The notes: generated by a model not told the origin, from the sequence alone. DNA of 64,000 nt from Flaccisagitta enflata (GCA_965153355.1 OZ231126.1:98828001-98892000), one strand, 5' to 3'; shown: positions 45,689-56,573, numbered from the stretch's first letter. Program-made: numbers and translations.

Positions 45689-45980
45689 TTGATCTGAGGA
45701 GAGTAAAATATGTGAGAGAAAACTGAATGAGATGAAGAAGAAGAGGAAAAGAATTCAAAACTCTGAGGGAGAATAAAAGTAGTGGAGATGGTGAAAGATA
45801 AAAGAAGAAGAGGAAAATTTGCTTAAAGTAAAAATGGATGAGGGTTGAAAAAAGGAAAAGGAAGAGGAACTTATGAGACTTGGGAAATTTTTTAGCTCTT
45901 CTTATGTAACAAAATATATATAATCATGAAAATTATATTGTTTTCTTTCTAGTTATTATAAGATCATTTAAGTATAATTA

Positions 45981-46583
45981 ACAGGTCTCACAAAATTAGG
46001 CGGAAAGAGATGAAAACTTGTTGGAAAGAGGGTTAAAAATGCGAAAATAATCAATCCAAGTGATGTTTATCACCAATTTATGTTTATTTTATCAAGATAA
46101 TGCAAAAAATGCCCAAAAAAGGAAATGTTTATCCCCTAATGAATGTAAATATGCTGATGAGTCAAAGGTAAATAAATTTGGGCTTGACACACTATTCTTA
46201 TTGTTTATGCTCGACTTCACCTTCAATTCCTCAACTGCTGTCAATATACGTGGCTTTTTGTCTGCGTGACTGACTTTCCTGCATCCATATATTGCATTAC
46301 AAGACAAATGGCAATTTTTTTGCACTCCATCTTCTTAAAATGACGGACCGTCAACATTTTCTACTTTGTTGCATTTTTCCGTTAAAATCAGCAATAATCT
46401 GACACCTCACTTTTGGTAAAACACCCTCCATCACGCCCTACATGCAGGAAAGTTGACAATATCGCTTTGGTTTGTCAAAATACTGGGTCTTAGCTATCTC
46501 CATGTCAAATTTCATTATGCTGAGGGCATTTTTACTATCTTTATTCATCATTTTACTTTTCCGCCTAATTTTGTGAGACCTGT
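45981..46583. mobile_element. MITE family L inside the hAT element (TA duplication)
   Basis: TA-ACAGGTCTCACAAAATTAGG, CGGAAA at the left and the exact inverse TTTCCG, CCTAATTTTGTGAGACCTGT-TA at the right. Terminal repeats are about 26 bp, extending imperfectly. The open frame at 46060-46269 is internal and not a gene. Confidence 0.85.
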
Positions 46584-47020
46584 TATTTCTAATACATATT
46601 ACTAGTTAGTACTTATCACTTATTATCAAAACTATATATAATTACATAGATACTACAATGTATTGTATGCAATCATAATAAATCGTATATAATTTTGATA
46701 GATATTGTATTGTATTGCTATCGTACTGTATTGTCCCAATACTTGAGAATATTGTATTGGTATTGTATAGTTGACAAAAACGCTATATAGCTCAGGCCTG
46801 GCCACGAGACTGGGATTTGGGTCTCGGGACTAGAATTTGGGCCTCTGAGCTGGGGGGGAGGGGGTACGGACGTAGAAGAAGGAGGACAAAATTCCCCATA
46901 TGTGTGAAAGCATAGGTCATCGACCCCTTCGGGGCCGCTGCCCAAAAAACCAAACAAACAAATGAAACAGAAAGAGGGAAAATAGCAAGAAGAGGAAGAA
47001 TGAGAAAATAACAGATCGCT

Positions 47021-47408
47021 TAAGCGTCATATGGACAGCGATACCCGTTTCCCCATTGTTAGTCATCATCATCATGTATGATTTAGGTTAATGGGGCAGC
47101 GGCCCCGGAGGGACCGATGACCTATAATTCCATTTCGGACAATTTCGTGATTTGAGAAGGCTAGTTCGAGGTCTAGAAGAGCTGATTTGAGGCCTGAGAG
47201 GGCTGATTTCAGGGCTGAGAAGGCTAATTCGAGGTCTAGAAGAGCTGATTTGGGGCCTGAGAGGGCTGATTTCAGGCCTGAGAAGGCTAATTTGAGGTCT
47301 AGAAGAGCTGATTTGAGGCCTGAGAGGGCTGATTTCAGGCTCTAGGGGGGGGGACACAAATAGACGGAGAAATTGCCCTATATGGGATCATAGGTCATCG
47401 GCCCCGGA
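47021..47408. mobile_element. Small J/K element
   Basis: ACAGATCGCTTAAGCGTCAT and CAGCGATACCCGTTTCCCC, then GGGCAGCGGCCCCGGAGGGA with CGATGACCTATA. The array is AAGGCTAATTCGAGGTCTAG, AAGAGCTGATTTGAGGCCTG (a 41-bp composite of two 21-bp-like units). The right end is GGGATCATAGGTCATCGGCC, CCGGAGG. 47409-47641 shows nothing else. Confidence 0.7.
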
Positions 47409-47641
47409 GGAAAAAAGGGGGCAGAGCGATGGTGGGGTGGTACAAATGCCGGTCAGAGTTAGATAAGGATCAAGGAATCATGAAGATTTTTTGACGAAAA
47501 TGATAGTATTCCATATTTAGTAATCACGTTTGCTTAGGTGATGATGCTTAGGTGATGATGGTGAGGACTAATGATGAAGCCAGTATTGTTGACAGCTGTT
47601 GTATTTCTTGTATTGTCGTTGATGTGGAAGACTGTCTTGAA

Positions 47642-47876
47642 AATTGAAACAAGGCCAGTTGCACGGCCCATAAGTCGCTGTCGAGTGGGCACGGGCAGGG
47701 TTGGCAGGGGAAGTATGAGGATGGGCGGGGCTGTATAGGGGCATACGAGTTGGCAGGGGAAGTATGAGGAAGTCACTATAGTAGTCGATCCCTCGTCATC
47801 CAAAATTTCGCGTTGAACGGACCTTCCTTTCTTCGGAGACACATCCTCTTATAGAGTCGCTTAGCCAGCGACTTAA
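47642..47876 (+). mobile_element. Hairpin element H with AGTCGCT stem
   Basis: AACAAGGCCAGTTGCACGGC, AAGTCGCTGTCGAGTGGGCA near the 5' end and AGTCGCT-TAGCC-AGCGACT at the 3' end followed by TAAAAA. The GTC tract is almost lost. GTTGGCAGGGGAAGTATGAG occurs twice inside. Confidence 0.75.
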
Positions 47877-48149
47877 AAACGGTTTTAGCCTATATCCAAC
47901 CTTATCTTCCGTTCTTGTTTTAACTTAGGCCTTTTTAGGGTGGTAAAGTCAAAAAGAAGGGGGGCAGAAAGGAGATTAACCGAGTTAAAGACGAAAAAAT
48001 CGAGGCTAAAGAACCTTCAAAGAAAGTGTGTCTGGACTCTGGTGATAAACGTGATGAATGGCTTGTTCTGAGATGATGCATCCCCTTTTCCTGTAATCCG
48101 CTGAAAAAAAAAACGCACCGGAAAATTGAGACGAATCGCATTGAAAAGG

Positions 48150-48343
48150 AACAAAGCCGGATACACGGCTACCCCAGTCGCGCACGGGTGGGCAGAGGCT
48201 GTATTTGAGGTAACTTGATCATTTGGGCAGGAGCAGTGAGGCCAAAGACCGCAAAAAAAAAAAAGTAAAGTGTTTCGGACCGACGGACCGACGGATGGAC
48301 AGACCGACAAAGCGGGGTGTTGAGTCGCGTAGCATGCGACTAA
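48150..48343 (+). mobile_element. Complete hairpin element H, subfamily A
   Basis: AACAAAGCCGGATACACGGC, CAGTCGCGCACGGGTGGGCA, CATTTGGGCAGGAGCAGTGA, a GGACCGACGGACCGACGGAT tract and AGTCGCGTAGCATGCGACT. Confidence 0.85.
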
Positions 48344-48397
48344 CATGCCCAACAGGCCAACAGTCGCGTCCTCTGTTTTACGATTACTAACACAACT

Positions 48398-48800
48398 ACA
48401 TACATACATACATACATACATACATACATACATACATACATACATACATACATACATACATACATACTTCCTTCCTTCTTTCCTCCCTTCCTTCACTCCT
48501 ACTTACCTCCCTTCCTTCCTTCCTTGCATCCTTTCTTCCTTTCTTCCTTCCTTCCTGCCTTCCTTCTTTCCAATCCATTCTCTTCATGTAACAAGAAAAT
48601 AGTACATAAGTCAATACTTTGCCGACCAGTTGATTTTGAGTAAAAGAATCGGTTTTCGATCCTATTGCCTCCTTCCTTTCCTCCTTGCCACCCCATTTCT
48701 TTCCTTCCTTCCTTCCTTCCTTCCTTCCTTCCTTCCTTCCTTCCTTCCTTCCTTCCTTCCTCCCTTCGTTCCTTCCTTCCTTCCTTCCTTCATACCTTCC
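48398..48800. repeat. (CATA)n and (TTCC)n microsatellites
   Basis: About 18 CATA units (48398-48468), TTCC-rich sequence to 48570, and about 25 TTCC units (48700-48800). Confidence 0.9.
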
Positions 48801-48865
48801 CTCCTTTTTTAGAAACATCTTATTTTACCTTGAAATACCCAAAAAATTCCAGATTCTAAAAATGT

Positions 48866-49050
48866 GACGGACGGACCAATAGACAGACTGACAGAGCAAA
48901 ATGTAGTCACACGCACGCGACTGATTATAAGGTAACCGACCGACCGACCAACCGACAGACGGATGGACGGACAGACGGACGGATGGACGGACGGACGGAT
49001 GGACGGACGGACAAAGCGGGGTATAGAGTTGCGTAACACGCGACTAAAAA
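48866..49050 (+). mobile_element. Two tandem hairpin-element tails
   Basis: GACGGACGGACCAATAGACA, then CACACGCACGCGACT (48866-48925), followed by an ACCGACCGACCAACCGACAG to GGATGGACGGACGG tract and GTTGCGTAACACGCGACT with AAAA (48935-49050). Confidence 0.65.
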
Positions 49051-49059
49051 GAACAACTG

Positions 49060-49117
49060 ATAATGGCAAGAGCGTCAGATGGTCAACGGTACACGTCGCC
49101 CATAAGTTGTATGAAAG
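49060..49117. mobile_element. J element left-end remnant
   Basis: GGCAAGAGCGTCAGATGGTC and AACGGTACACGTCGCCCATA match the J outer end. It continues after the hAT insertion at 49765 as GATACGGCAGCGACCTAGAA, TGAGCTAATGACATATG. Confidence 0.6.
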
Positions 49118-49193
49118 CAGAGGCGTATTTGACGGGGCGTCAGGGGCAGCAGCTGCTGCCCTTTTTGTTGGGGCACAAATCTCATCGGGACAC

Positions 49194-49272
<79 letters not shown>

Positions 49273-49756
49273 TTGAAATATTTACAGCTGTAATACAATG
49301 GGGTTTTATGGGATCGATCTACAGAGCCTTGACCAATATTATTTCGTTGTCTAGGTTGATGCCCTCGATCTTCTTCATCAACCAAATCATCTCAAAATTG
49401 AAACTCTTAAAGAATGTCTGATGGAAAATGATTCCATTTAACCCCCAAGAGGCGAAACGTACAATGCTCCAAGCCTCCAAATGTTACAAAATTTTTGACA
49501 ATAACAACGTCTTATGATAAAACATCCTTGGGCTTGTTTATGCTTTGTATAGAAAACATTTTACACTGCAGTAAAGCAGGACTACCTTTTGTATGATAAC
49601 ACAATAGCTGTATAAAAAACAATAGTAATTAGTAATATTAGTTGCATAATTAATTACATACTAACATAGGTAATAAAAAATCATTGGGACACAAGACTCG
49701 TTGGGACACAGATTTTGGCTTGCTGCCCCAAAAATTTGGGTTCAAATACGCCCCTG
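49118..49756. mobile_element. Non-autonomous hAT element with perfect 8-bp duplication
   Basis: Ends CAGAGGCGTATTTGA and, inverted, CAGGGGCGTATTTGA, flanked on both sides by TATGAAAG (49110-49117 and 49757-49764). Inner inverted similarity includes GGGGCAGCA and GGGACACAAAT. It contains a (GA)n tract at 49199-49270. No coding sequence. Confidence 0.9.
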
Positions 49757-49805
49757 TATGAAAGGATACGGCAGCGACCTAGAATGAGCTAATGACATAT
49801 GTGGG

Positions 49806-49991
49806 GCTTGAAATAATATCGCTTGTCGCGTGAAACACTTCTGATTTTGCTCTGAAATCGAATTCAACTGCGTGTAAGATAGTGCCACGACGGCCAAACG
49901 CCAGCTTCTGTAATCGCGCGAGTGGCACCCATGGATAGAGCACGTTGATTAGCTTTGGATTTCGTCCAAAAAACAACAGATCAAAGCGACA
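49806..49991 (-). CDS. Beta-propeller-like exon fragment (LDL-receptor class B type)
   Basis: A GC-richer open stretch on the strand opposite the CAP gene, within its first intron. After an acceptor-like AAAAATCAG it reads CRFDLLFFGRNPKLINV, LYPWVPLARLQKLAFG, RRGTILHAVEFDFRAKSE and VFHATSDI. The pattern (LLF...N...I..., then AVEFDFR...VFxATSDI) resembles the first YWTD repeats of LDL-receptor/LRP propellers (AVDFDxxxxxxYWxDV). The WTD core is replaced by HAT. Its 3' end runs into a J-element end, so it looks like an isolated captured or duplicated exon, possibly a pseudogene. Confidence 0.35.
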
Positions 49992-51500
49992 CTGATTTTT
50001 AATATCAAATTTACAAACATGACATTGGACACAATCTCTTGTTCATGCGTTCAGAGTTAAAGACCAGGGACTTAAAGGTCAACTTAAGAGTAGGATTTCA
50101 ATTTATTTTTTAAGCTGAAGTGTTTCATTGATATGATGGTCATTCTTTTTTTCATCAATGTCACTCATCAGGTTCGGAAGATATTTCACTTTTCACGCTA
50201 GATCTATTTCCTTACTCGGATGAAGGCATATGTAAAGGTGATTTTTAAGGTGCGATTTTCCTTGTCATCATTGCTGTCTCACTATACTGTGACGAGTTAC
50301 GCACAGGTATCACCTCTCACCAAAACATTTTTTTTTCATGGCGCTATATTGCAAGACAGCCTGCTGCATGCAGTGGGATTCACATTTGGTAAAGAAATGC
50401 ACTCTCTGCTCATCTGTGTATCTGTCTGTTTATTTTTTTCTTGATTTCAGTCAGTCTCTCTGTCTTTCTTGGCGCGCAATGATACATTGGAAGATCAACT
50501 CTGGCTAAGAAATAATTTCAGTGGAGATGAGTTTTAAAAAAAAGTTGTAGGATAAATGTTGCTTTTTTTCTCTACGTTTTAAATAAGAAAAGTTTGTAAA
50601 ACATCTAAACCAGTAATGCTGAACATTTTTCATTATCACAATTTCATTTAACGTCCTCACTTTACTCAGAGGACTGAAAATGCATTATGAACGAGCTTTT
50701 TAATCCCCGCGCTTTTCGCCGCCTAACATATGCTTAGCTAGGATTTGAGCTAGGGTTTAGGCCGAATTGTGCGCTAGATGGCTCACTGGGGATTAACATC
50801 ACATCTTTTCCATAACATTGTCCCTAATGAAATATACAGAGTAAAAAACATTTTTCTGCATATTTCCAGATGTTAAAAAACTATTTATACCCAATGTTGA
50901 CACATTTCTATTGGACTAAAAGCTTTTGGAGCTCAGAATACAAAAGAAAAGAAATGTGAGAAAATCAAGTGAAAAATACTGCAAACCTCTCTTACATTTA
51001 GTTTTTGAATTGTCTTAAGTTTTGACCAAATCAATAAAATTTTTGTCTTTGTTCATTAAGATTCCTTAATAAGATGATAAAAAAAAATCGTTTTTTTGCT
51101 CATCTAGCTCATTTTGCTCATTTTTCTCCTAATCAAATATAGATTTTTACTTTTATCAATATTATTTCTTGTCCATTTTAGGCCAAGAAAATCGCAATAA
51201 GCACGGCAAAGCATGGCATGAGCCATTGCATTCTGGATTCAGGACCCCTTGAGCTACATTTTGGCATAAGTCGCTCATTGTGCGTCCTTGTGCGATTTTT
51301 TTTATTCGTAGGGTAATAAAAGCATGCAAATTAGGTCAAATATGTAGTAATAGTAGACTAATTTATTTGTGCTAAAAATGTAAAAATAATGTTTTTTAAA
51401 ATTTTTCTAGACATGTAAACATTATTGAAGAAATCCAATCCAATATTGAAGATATTATGAGTTTTTTGTATTCTTAACAGCTAATCAAAAAAATTTATTG
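49992..51500. other. Intron 1 sequence, unassigned
   Basis: AT-rich. A GCTCATCTAGCTCATTTTGC piece near 51098 resembles repeat D. The plus-strand frame at 50220-50444 has no domain support. Confidence 0.35.
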
Positions 51501-51709
51501 TTTTTAGTCGCGTGCTACGCGACTCTATACCCCGCTTTGTCGGTCCGTTGGTCCGTCCGTCTGTCCGTTGGTCCGTCCGTCACACTATACTTTATTGGGC
51601 TTTTGCGGTCTTTGGCCTCACTGCTCCTGCCCAAATGATCGAGTGACCTCAAATTCGGCCCCTGCCCACCCGCACGCGACTGGGGTAGCCGTGTATCCGG
51701 CCTTGTTTT
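51501..51709 (-). mobile_element. Complete hairpin element H, subfamily A
   Basis: TTTTTAGTCGCGTGCTACG, CCCCGCTTTGTCGGTCCG, TGGTCCGTCCGTCTGTCCG tract, ACTGCTCCTGCCCAAATGAT, CACCCGCACGCGACTGGGGT, and AGCCGTGTATCCGGCCTTGT. Confidence 0.9.
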
Positions 51710-51969
51710 CTTGAAATTTATTGTTTTTCGTAGTAATGTCCATTTAAGTCGCTTTATTCCACTCTAAATCGCCATAAAACCTGTCATACCGACCGGTAAT
51801 ATAAGCTCTAATACTACTATAACTATTTTACTAAGTTTGAGCCATATAGCAGAGATGAAAGTTTTCACTTAAATACCCAATACAAGGAGCCATCTAGCGC
51901 AATCCGTGGCCCTTAGTGCGTTAATCCGTGAGAACGAGTCGCAAAGTGGGAAAACGAGTGTTTTTGAAG

Positions 51970-52242
51970 CTTTTTAGTTGCGGACACGCAACTCTATAAG
52001 AGGCTTTGTCCGTCCGTCCGTCGGTCGGTCGGTCGGTCGGTCGGTCGGTCGGTGAGCACGAGTCGAAAAGTGTGAAAACGCGCATTTCCGCTCCTGCCCA
52101 CCCGTCCGCAACTGGTGGCCGTGTATCCGGCCTTGTTGTGTATGTGTCTGTGTTGGGAGTGGCGTTGGGTGTGGATGGGGGTCGGCTGCCCCTGTCCACT
52201 CGTCCGCAACGTTATTGAGACCCCGCGTCGCTTGTTTTTACC
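51970..52242 (-). mobile_element. Hairpin element H, GTTGCGGACA subfamily with two end types
   Basis: AGTTGCGGACACGCAACTCT, AAGAGGCTTTGTCCGTCC and eight GGTC units, then CACCCGTCCGCAACTGGTGG and CCGTGTATCCGGCCTTGTTG (subfamily A end at about 52137), followed by GGTCGGCTGCCCCTGTCCAC, TCGTCCGCAACG and GACCCCGCGTCGCTTGTTTT (subfamily C end). It may show how A and C ends interchange. Confidence 0.75.
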
Positions 52243-52384
52243 ATAGATGCCCGCAACCGTGTTGGTAATCGGTTGGCATTAGCATTGACGAAATTTGTCC
52301 ATAAAGGCAATAGGGCCCGAGTTGACACTTACAATCAGTTGTAATTTCTTTTTCTTTATTCTCTCATGTGGAGCCCAGTATTTC

Positions 52385-52555
52385 CCTTACCCTAGCGTGA
52401 TATCGATATCTCTAAATTACTAATATCTCTAGATTACTTATATCTCTAAATTACTAATATAATATCTCTAAATTACTAATATCTCTAAATTACTTAAATC
52501 TCTGAATTACTAATATCTCTGAATTACTAATATCTCTACATTACTAATATCTCCA
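52385..52555. repeat. 17-bp minisatellite ATCTCTAAATTACTAAT
   Basis: About ten units, ending 45 bp before the exon 2 acceptor. Confidence 0.85.
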
Positions 52556-52600
52556 TTTTCCCCATTGGCTCCTCCCCATCCTTCCAATATCTCGTCTTAG

Positions 52601-52998
52601 GAAGGTAAAAAACAAGGATTCAAAGGTTGGGTGAAACTCACCGACGCTCAAAAGAAAGCCGCCAGAAGAAAGAAGCTCAGCACGACCACTGCCCGTCCAA
52701 CAACCACAACTACAACCACCACCACAACCACCACCACCACGCCGCGTCCAACGACAACCCGTCGTACCACAGCGACCGCTACAACGACTCCGCGCCCAAC
52801 CACAACGACCACCACGAGACGGCCGACCACTACGACCACGACGAGGAGACCCACCACGACGAGGAGACCAACCACGACGAGGAGACCAACCACCACAACT
52901 ACCACCACCACAACAACAACGACGCCGAGTCCAACCACGACCACGACAACTAGAAGACCACAATATCAACCTCCTCGCAGTAACGCCAACGTTGTCAG
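52601..52998 (+). CDS. CAP-domain mucin-like protein, exon 2 (Thr/Pro linker)
   Basis: Acceptor CTCGTCTTAG, then EGKKQGFKGWVKLTDAQK, basic KAARRKK, then about 85 residues of almost pure Thr with RP and RR spacers (TTTARPTTTTTT, RRPTTTRRPTTTRRP) and RRPQYQPPRSNANVV. The exon enters in phase 0, in frame with exon 1, and leaves at GTCAG|GTCTCA with two bases over, which join the T of exon 3 to make Ser. A long Thr/Pro stretch outside the membrane is expected to be densely O-glycosylated (mucin-like), holding the CAP domain away from the cell. The last part could instead read past this donor to a TAA at 53087-53089, a possible short isoform without the CAP domain. Confidence 0.6.
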
Positions 52999-53264
52999 GT
53001 CTCAATGGAATGAGTCAATTTGTCATGTAATTCTCAATGCCAGTGAAAAGTCTCAACGTAATCAATGCCTCAATGTAGTGTCTGAATAAAGTGTTTGAAT
53101 GTCTTACTTCTTGAGAAAAAAAAAATTACTTGCGCTGCTTGAATAAGTAACGACTTGACTCCGATAAGACTAAACCACAATTTGTTAAAAAAAAACCTAG
53201 TGAGAAACAATATTAAATACGCCAATACGTCATCTCATCTTTTCAAATGAATACAAAAAAAGGG

Positions 53265-53513
53265 TCTACAAGTCCTTCTTTCGGTTTGTTTGTCCGTCAG
53301 CTTGTACATTGGCCCATTCAACAAGTGCCCCTATCCGCTAGGGCGATGGTACAAAGATACGTCCACTTCCTTCTTACATATTAGTTGGAACATGGAAGTG
53401 ACATTGGATCATTTAAAGATAATTTTAGTGAGAGCATCATGAACCATCTGATGGATGAAAGGATGTATAAACACTACAAAGCCTCTTATGGAGAAGCGTG
53501 GACGCTTCTAAAA
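53265..53513 (+). mobile_element. Hairpin element H, AGAAGCG subfamily
   Basis: GTCTACAAGTCCTTC, GTTTGTCCGTCAGC, CAAGTGCCCCTATCCGC, then TATAAACACTACAAAGCCTC, stem AGAAGCG, loop TGGA, stem CGCTTCT and AAAAA. Boundaries approximate. Confidence 0.55.
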
Positions 53514-53639
53514 ATCAAGCGTAAAGTATAAGGTATGGGCTCGCTCCTGTAAAATGATCTAAAACTCCTCATCAAAATTCAGGCCTGGATCGAGGCCGTC
53601 CATTGGCAACGTGGACGGATGGAGACACGCGAGTCACAA

Positions 53640-54840
53640 TCTTAGAGACAACTGCGACAAATACCCAAAAAATCATTCCATGTGTCGAGAGGATCACAGG
53701 TAAAGACTCTTAAGGGGACAACTGAGTCACCATCTCAGAGACAACTGCGACAAATACCCCAAAAATCATTCCATGTGTCGAGAGGATCACAGGTAAAGAC
53801 TTTTAAGGGGGCAACTGAGTCACAATCTCAGAAACAACTGCGACAAATACCCCAAATATCATTCCATGTGTCGAGAGGATCACAGGTAAAGACTTTTAAG
53901 GGGACAACTGAGTCACAATCTTAGAGACAACTGCGACAAATACCCAAAAAATCATTCCATGTGTCGAGAGGATCACAGGTAAAGACTCTTAAGGGGAGAA
54001 CTGAGTCACCATCTCAGAGACAACTACGACAAATACCCCAAACATCATTCCATGTGTCGAGAGGATCACAGGTAAAGACTTTTAAGGGGGCAACTGAGTC
54101 ACAATCTCAGAGACAACTGCGACAAATACCCCAAATATCATTCCATGTGTCGAGAGGATCACAGGTAAAGACTTTTAAGGGGACAACTGAGTCACAATCT
54201 CAGAGACAACTGCGACAAATACCCCAAAAATCATTCCATGTGCTGAGAGGATCACAGGTAAAGACTTTTAAGGGGACAACTGAGTCACAATCTCAGAGAC
54301 AACTGCGACAAATACCCAAAAAATCATTCCATGTGTCGAGAGGATCACTGGTAAAGACTTTTAAGGGGGCAACTGAGTCACAATCCCAGAGACAACTGCG
54401 ACAAATACCCCAAATATCATTCCATGTGATGAGAGGATCACAGGTAAAGATTTTTAAGGGGGCAACTGAGTCACAATCTCAGAGACAACCGCGACAAATA
54501 CCCCAAATATCATTCCATGTGTCGAGAGGATCATAGGTAAAGACTTTTAAGGGGACAACTGAGTCACAATCTCAGAGACAACTGCGACAAATATCCAAAA
54601 AACCATTCCATGTGTCGAGAGGATCACAGGTAAAGACTTTTAAGGGGGCAATTGAGTCACAATCTCAGAGACAACTGCGACAAATACCCCAAATATCATT
54701 CCATGTGTTGAGAGGATCACAGGTAAAGATTTTTAAGGGGACAACTGAGTCACAATCTCATAGACAACTGCGACAAATACCCAAAAAAACATTCCATGTG
54801 TCGAGAGGATCACAGGTAAAGACTCTTAAGGGGACAGCTA
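53640..54840 (+). repeat. 93-bp satellite, 13 units, with preserved frame
   Basis: Each unit carries GAGACAACTGCGACAAATAC, CATTCCATGTGTCGAGAGGA, TCACAGGTAAAGACT and TTAAGGGGACAACTGAGTCA. Ten successive units are exactly 93 bp, so a single plus-strand frame stays open (31-residue repeat SRGSQVKTFKGTTESQSQ, RQLRQIPQKSFHV). It is broken only by three CAG-to-TAG changes (near 53654, 53925 and 54537). Every unit also contains a splice-donor match CACAG|GTAAAG. It lies in intron 2 of the CAP gene. I do not call a protein. Confidence 0.85.
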
Positions 54841-55873
54841 CTGCAGCTTGGTCACAAGGTCAATGTATATGCCCATACCGTATGGTTAGATCCTTTAATT
54901 GCACAATGACGGATCTCCTAGAGTTGAGGGGTTTCCGAATTGGATTGTATACAGTAGATCTCGTCTAGACTTGAGATAACAGGGGCAAGCATCGTGGAAA
55001 AACAAATTGAGCAAGAGGAATGATATTTGGAATATAAACTAATGAAAAAATGATTTATTGCCTATGATTGTGGAATGCTATGGAAATATATTTCTATGCA
55101 TTCCCAACCAAATATCAACGTTTTGAGAGATTTTGTAGGGAATATTGTTAAAAATCAAATTTGCTACAATGTTTTCTCAATATGTTCTGTGATAATGTTG
55201 CTCGTTTAGCCGCTAGGAAGCATCATAGGGTTGTCACAAATGGGTACACTCCCTAGCAACGGCGTATCGAGCGATATTTTTACTTAACATACTATGGGAA
55301 AGTAGTAGCAAATTTGATTTTAAGTAATATGCCCTCATAAAATCTCTCAAAATATTATGATCATAGAATAGTAATATAAAGTTGAGCAACCAAGACTGAC
55401 CTGTGGTCCTTAATAAATGATTGCTATCAGAACAAAAATATCAAACATATTCTTATTGTAATTGACAAAAGTATAGGAATAGAAGAGAGATAATGGAAAG
55501 TGACCAAGAATTTGTGTAATTTCAAAAACTCAAGTTACAGCAGGGTCTTTATGTCCATTATGTCCATTAATAAGAGATGGAGCTAGACTATTGTTATATC
55601 AGAATAACTAGGACAACTGCCAGCGGCTGCACGAAGGATAACTCGATAATCAACGAGTTGAATGCAATTGTAATTGGGGTTATCTATACATGATCTATAT
55701 GATAACGGATGAATAAACAGTTAACATGCTTATGCAATGCCAATGGTATTTGTGATTATCAATGTTTAACCTATATGATACATGACGCTGGCTTAGTAAC
55801 CACGCCTCAATTAAAAATGAAATGCGACAACCGACAATCATCTTAAAAGGCAGACATAATATCGAGAGCGAAA
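54841..55873. other. Intron 2 sequence with a MITE I end
   Basis: TA-CAGTAGATCTCGTCTAGACT at 54946 matches the left end of MITE family I, but its right end was not found. A TAGGGTTGTCACAAATGGGT block near 55228 may be the inner part of the same element. The rest is unassigned. Confidence 0.4.
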
Positions 55874-56127
55874 AAACAAGGCCAACACCTTACAGTCGCG
55901 TGCGGTTGTTAAGACCACAAAACTAAAAAACCAAAAGACTAAAAGACTAAAAGACTAAAAGACTAAATGTAAATTGAATTAATATAACTTTTAAAAACTT
56001 GAAATGACGTAGAATGACGTAAAATGACATAAGAAAGCAAAGCTTGACAGACAGACAGACGGACCGACCGACGGACCAACCGGCGGACCGAGCTGGTTGT
56101 AGAGTCGCGTGCACGCAACTAAAAAAA
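55874..56127 (+). mobile_element. Complete hairpin element H, subfamily B
   Basis: AACAAGGCCAACACCTTACA, GTCGCGTGCGGTTGTTAAGA, ACTAAAAGACTAAAAGAC units, GACGTAAAATGACATAAG, a GACCGACCGACGGACCAACC tract, and AGTCGCGTGCACGCAACT with AAAAAA. Sister of 32005-32232. Confidence 0.9.
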
Positions 56128-56410
56128 GTTTTCAATTCTAATTTGGAAAAAATTTGATCTCCCGCATGGGGGTAAAGAATTTTTTAAAAGGTCACCGTGA
56201 TCAGGCTGGGGAGAAAAAAACAAGAACGAAATATTTGAGATTAAGCATGAATTATCAGTTATGTGCAATTTAAGAGCAACATCCCTGTGAGAATAATTTT
56301 CGCCCTTGTACCTGTCGAGCTGTCCGACTGCCTGTCTCTATATCTGTCCAGTCATGTAACTCTGTCTGTAGTTTCCCGTTTGGCTGGTTGTTTACCTCTA
56401 GGCTCAAGCT

Positions 56411-56443
<33 letters not shown>

Positions 56444-56573
56444 TCTCTCCTTATTTTCACAGAAAGTTCCCACCTCCAACGGCGTGGAAACCGTGGCTAA
56501 TAATTCCTGTCAAAATCTTTCATTTTAACGTTTGTTATGTTTTTGTTTTGTTCCTCTCTTGTTTATTTCACAG

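Larger units (their letters stand above)
45355..46800. mobile_element. Non-autonomous hAT element with 8-bp duplication
   Basis: Ends CAGGCCTGAGCGATTG and, inverted, CAGGCCTGAGCTATATAG. Flanking 8-mers GCCACAAG (45347-45354) and GCCACGAG (46801-46808) differ by one base. CAGGCCTG-type ends and 8-bp duplications are standard for hAT. Inner sequence carries (TATTG)-type AATACAATACC runs in inverted orientation near both ends. No transposase is present. It contains a hairpin element and a MITE. Confidence 0.85.
44877..46943. mobile_element. J element split by an hAT element
   Basis: Left end AGTCGCAAAAGCGTTAGACG, GGTACCCGTGCCCTGCCCTA, CAGCGGCCCTGAAGGGGTCG. A 21-bp array lies at 45045-45355, its second half inverted relative to the first. 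The right end (46801-46943) continues the array and closes with CATAGGTCATCGACCCCTTC, GGGGCCGCTGCCC. The centre is interrupted at 45355-46800. Confidence 0.8.

Noticed and set aside
46060-46269. 69-codon plus-strand frame
   Set aside because: Lies inside MITE L; no domain.
53640-54840. CRISPR-like array of regular repeats
   Set aside because: Units are contiguous 93-bp tandem repeats without unique spacers, and the DNA is eukaryotic.
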